From: Tamarix chinensis
Lineage: Eukaryota > Streptophyta > Magnoliopsida > Caryophyllales > Tamaricaceae
Assembly: GCA_030549775.1 (NCBI GenBank)
Contig: CM060176.1
Location: 102,400,254-102,464,253, forward strand
Reading direction: 5' to 3'
DNA length: 64,000 bases
Position 1 is the stretch's first letter, and each line of letters starts with the position of its first letter. Under the pieces are notes generated by a model. The model was not told the DNA's origin. It did no database searches and saw only the letters and a program-made list of their open reading frames with translations. Shown here in pieces: positions 62,550-64,000 of this stretch. Position numbers and translations under genes: made by a program.

Positions 62550-62800
62550 GATAAAAAGCGAGCATAATCACCATATAGGTATGAATAATCTCCAAATAAA
62601 TAAGCGTAATCACAAAACCCGCAAATATAAAATAATCACCAACTATAACATAAAAAATAAACACTAAACTTTAAACATAATCACTACATGTGCAAACATA
62701 ATCACCAAAATAAGTGAGATAATCACCAAAATAATAAACATAACCACTAAGATTAATAATATAATCACTACACTAACAAGCAAAATAACAAACTAAGACA
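62550..62800. repeat. Dispersed AATCACCA-type repeat field, second copy
   Basis: Repeated ATAATCACC(A) motifs just upstream of the FRS pseudogene, sharing a 19-bp identical block with 48985-49570. Confidence 0.75.
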
Positions 62801-64000
62801 AATGCCTTGTACAATACTTTATGAAAGAATAACCAAACACACATAAAACAAAATCAAGATCAGTAATACAAACTAGTACCATCACCATCATCATGCAGAC
62901 TACTTGATTCTCCATTGACAAATTCCGATCTACCTCTCACATTTTCCATGGATTTTGTACTCATCGATTCTATAAAACCTTCCAAATTCTTTGTTTCCTT
63001 CATAACTTGTAAACTTGATGCCTATACTACTTCAACGATGGTAGATGTGTTGAATATAAATTCATTGCAGTCTTTCTTTCATAATTATTACTTCAATCTT
63101 AAAATTTAATAACAATAAATGATGTGATGAGAATGAAAATAACAATAATATAGTATGAACAATTGAGAGAGAATAATGTCAAGAAATTAGAAAAATTAAG
63201 AAAAAATTAGTTCGAGATCCACTTGAGAGAAATTAATAGGATAAAAATTCATATAGTCTTAAAGTATTTGGTTCCAAATATAAAATATTATGTACATATA
63301 GATATACTAATATGTACACCTAAATAATATATTAAAAATAAAGATAATATTATTCATATATACATATAATTTAAATACTACTAAAAGTACTTTAAATGTC
63401 AAGTAATTATTAACTTTAAATAATTAACTTAAAATACTTTTTTTTTTAAATAAGGCTACCTAGAGGAGCAAAGACGAAGAATAGTGACCAAAATCATTGC
63501 AAGAATTACTCAAGAGATAAAAGAGACGAAAAGCCAGCGCAATCCGTTACCGGACCTCAAATTCAGCAAAGAAGACAAAAATAAAAAAATAAAAAAATCC
63601 GCCTTGTTAAGCCCATGTCAGTCGGGCGTAATGTTACGTATGTAACTAGTGCATATATACAACCTTTTGCGTAGAGAAGCCACTGAATTGCAGTATTGTA
63701 CGGACGGAGACCGAGACCGAGACCGAAAAAAATATAAAAATAATATTATTTTTTTTTAAATTTTTAAAAATAGAGACAATAAAAAATGTAAAAAAAATTT
63801 ATGTATATATATATATTATATATGTATATATTATATATATATATTTTTTAAAATATATACTAAATCTAAAAAATTAAGAGGAAAAAAATAAAAAAATTTA
63901 AAATGATTATTTATATTAATTAATTTTAATAATTAAATACTTTTTTAATAAAAAACTTAATTAAATAATTTTTATATAATTTTAAATACTAAATTTTTTT
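62800..64000. other. AT-rich end of window, nothing recognised
   Basis: A slightly GC-richer island at 63450-63720 contains GAGACC repeated three times in tandem near 63706-63723, with no coding frame. The rest is AT-rich with short AT runs. Confidence 0.5.

Noticed and set aside
1..64000. CRISPR array, tRNA or rRNA genes, organellar insertions
   Set aside because: No regular repeat-spacer array, cloverleaf-forming tRNA gene or rRNA-like block was seen; the only polymerase III-like boxes are in the SINE-like insertion at 21676.

Overview
This is a plant nuclear window, very AT-rich, with GT-AG introns of about 100 bp. Everything recognisable is a plant transposable element family or a plant CC-NBS-LRR (CNL) resistance gene remnant. 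The species cannot be told from the sequence; the sequence character fits a dicot. I found no intact ordinary host gene, tRNA, rRNA or CRISPR array.

Layout. (1) 1-2269, minus: a Mutator-like (MULE/FAR1-like) transposase gene, spoiled by a single in-frame stop and cut by the window edge. Its upstream side (2560-3600) is built of repeats containing the palindrome TCGGCAA-AAA-TTGCCGA. (2) 3612-6830 and 22400-24945 are two copies of one intergenic segment flanking a CNL pseudogene, so the locus looks like a remnant of a tandem CNL cluster. (3) The CNL gene (minus) lies at 22087-21556 and 9425-7785. A 12.1-kb CACTA transposon (9426-21555) splits it with a 3-bp target duplication. The CNL has also lost the part of its NB domain from the P-loop through kinase-2, carries several stops and a frameshift, and has a roughly 207-bp SINE-like insertion in its first exon. 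(4) The CACTA element encodes no transposase that I can see. It carries unidentified gene-like sequence and was itself hit by a 7.8-kb hAT element (10962-18785, with a dead transposase) and a 427-bp hAT-type MITE (10364-10790).

(5) From 25.6 to 62.5 kb the window is a nest of one Ty3/gypsy LTR family. The LTRs are very long (about 2.9-5 kb), start TGTAACACCCC and mostly stand alone. Three have exact 5-bp target duplications: 26037-31083 (CTAGG, splitting a gypsy integrase), 37753-42715 (TACAC) and 56449-59316 (GTAGG, nested in another LTR). The integrase is followed by a polypurine tract and a 3' LTR of the same family, which ties the LTRs to that element. A second decayed hAT element (about 35.5-45.7 kb, transposase remnant 43018-44800) hosts one of these LTRs. 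A FAR1-RELATED SEQUENCE pseudogene (62515-59735, minus) hosts a MITE and abuts another LTR.

The main value of the window is its readable insertion history: at least four nested layers, with empty-site/filled-site pairs and target duplications that order the events. I see no new multi-gene system. The best candidates for something undescribed are the palindromic tandem array, the gene-carrying CACTA, the long-LTR family with its internal minisatellites, and a 266-bp copied LTR fragment flanked by a 21-bp direct repeat.
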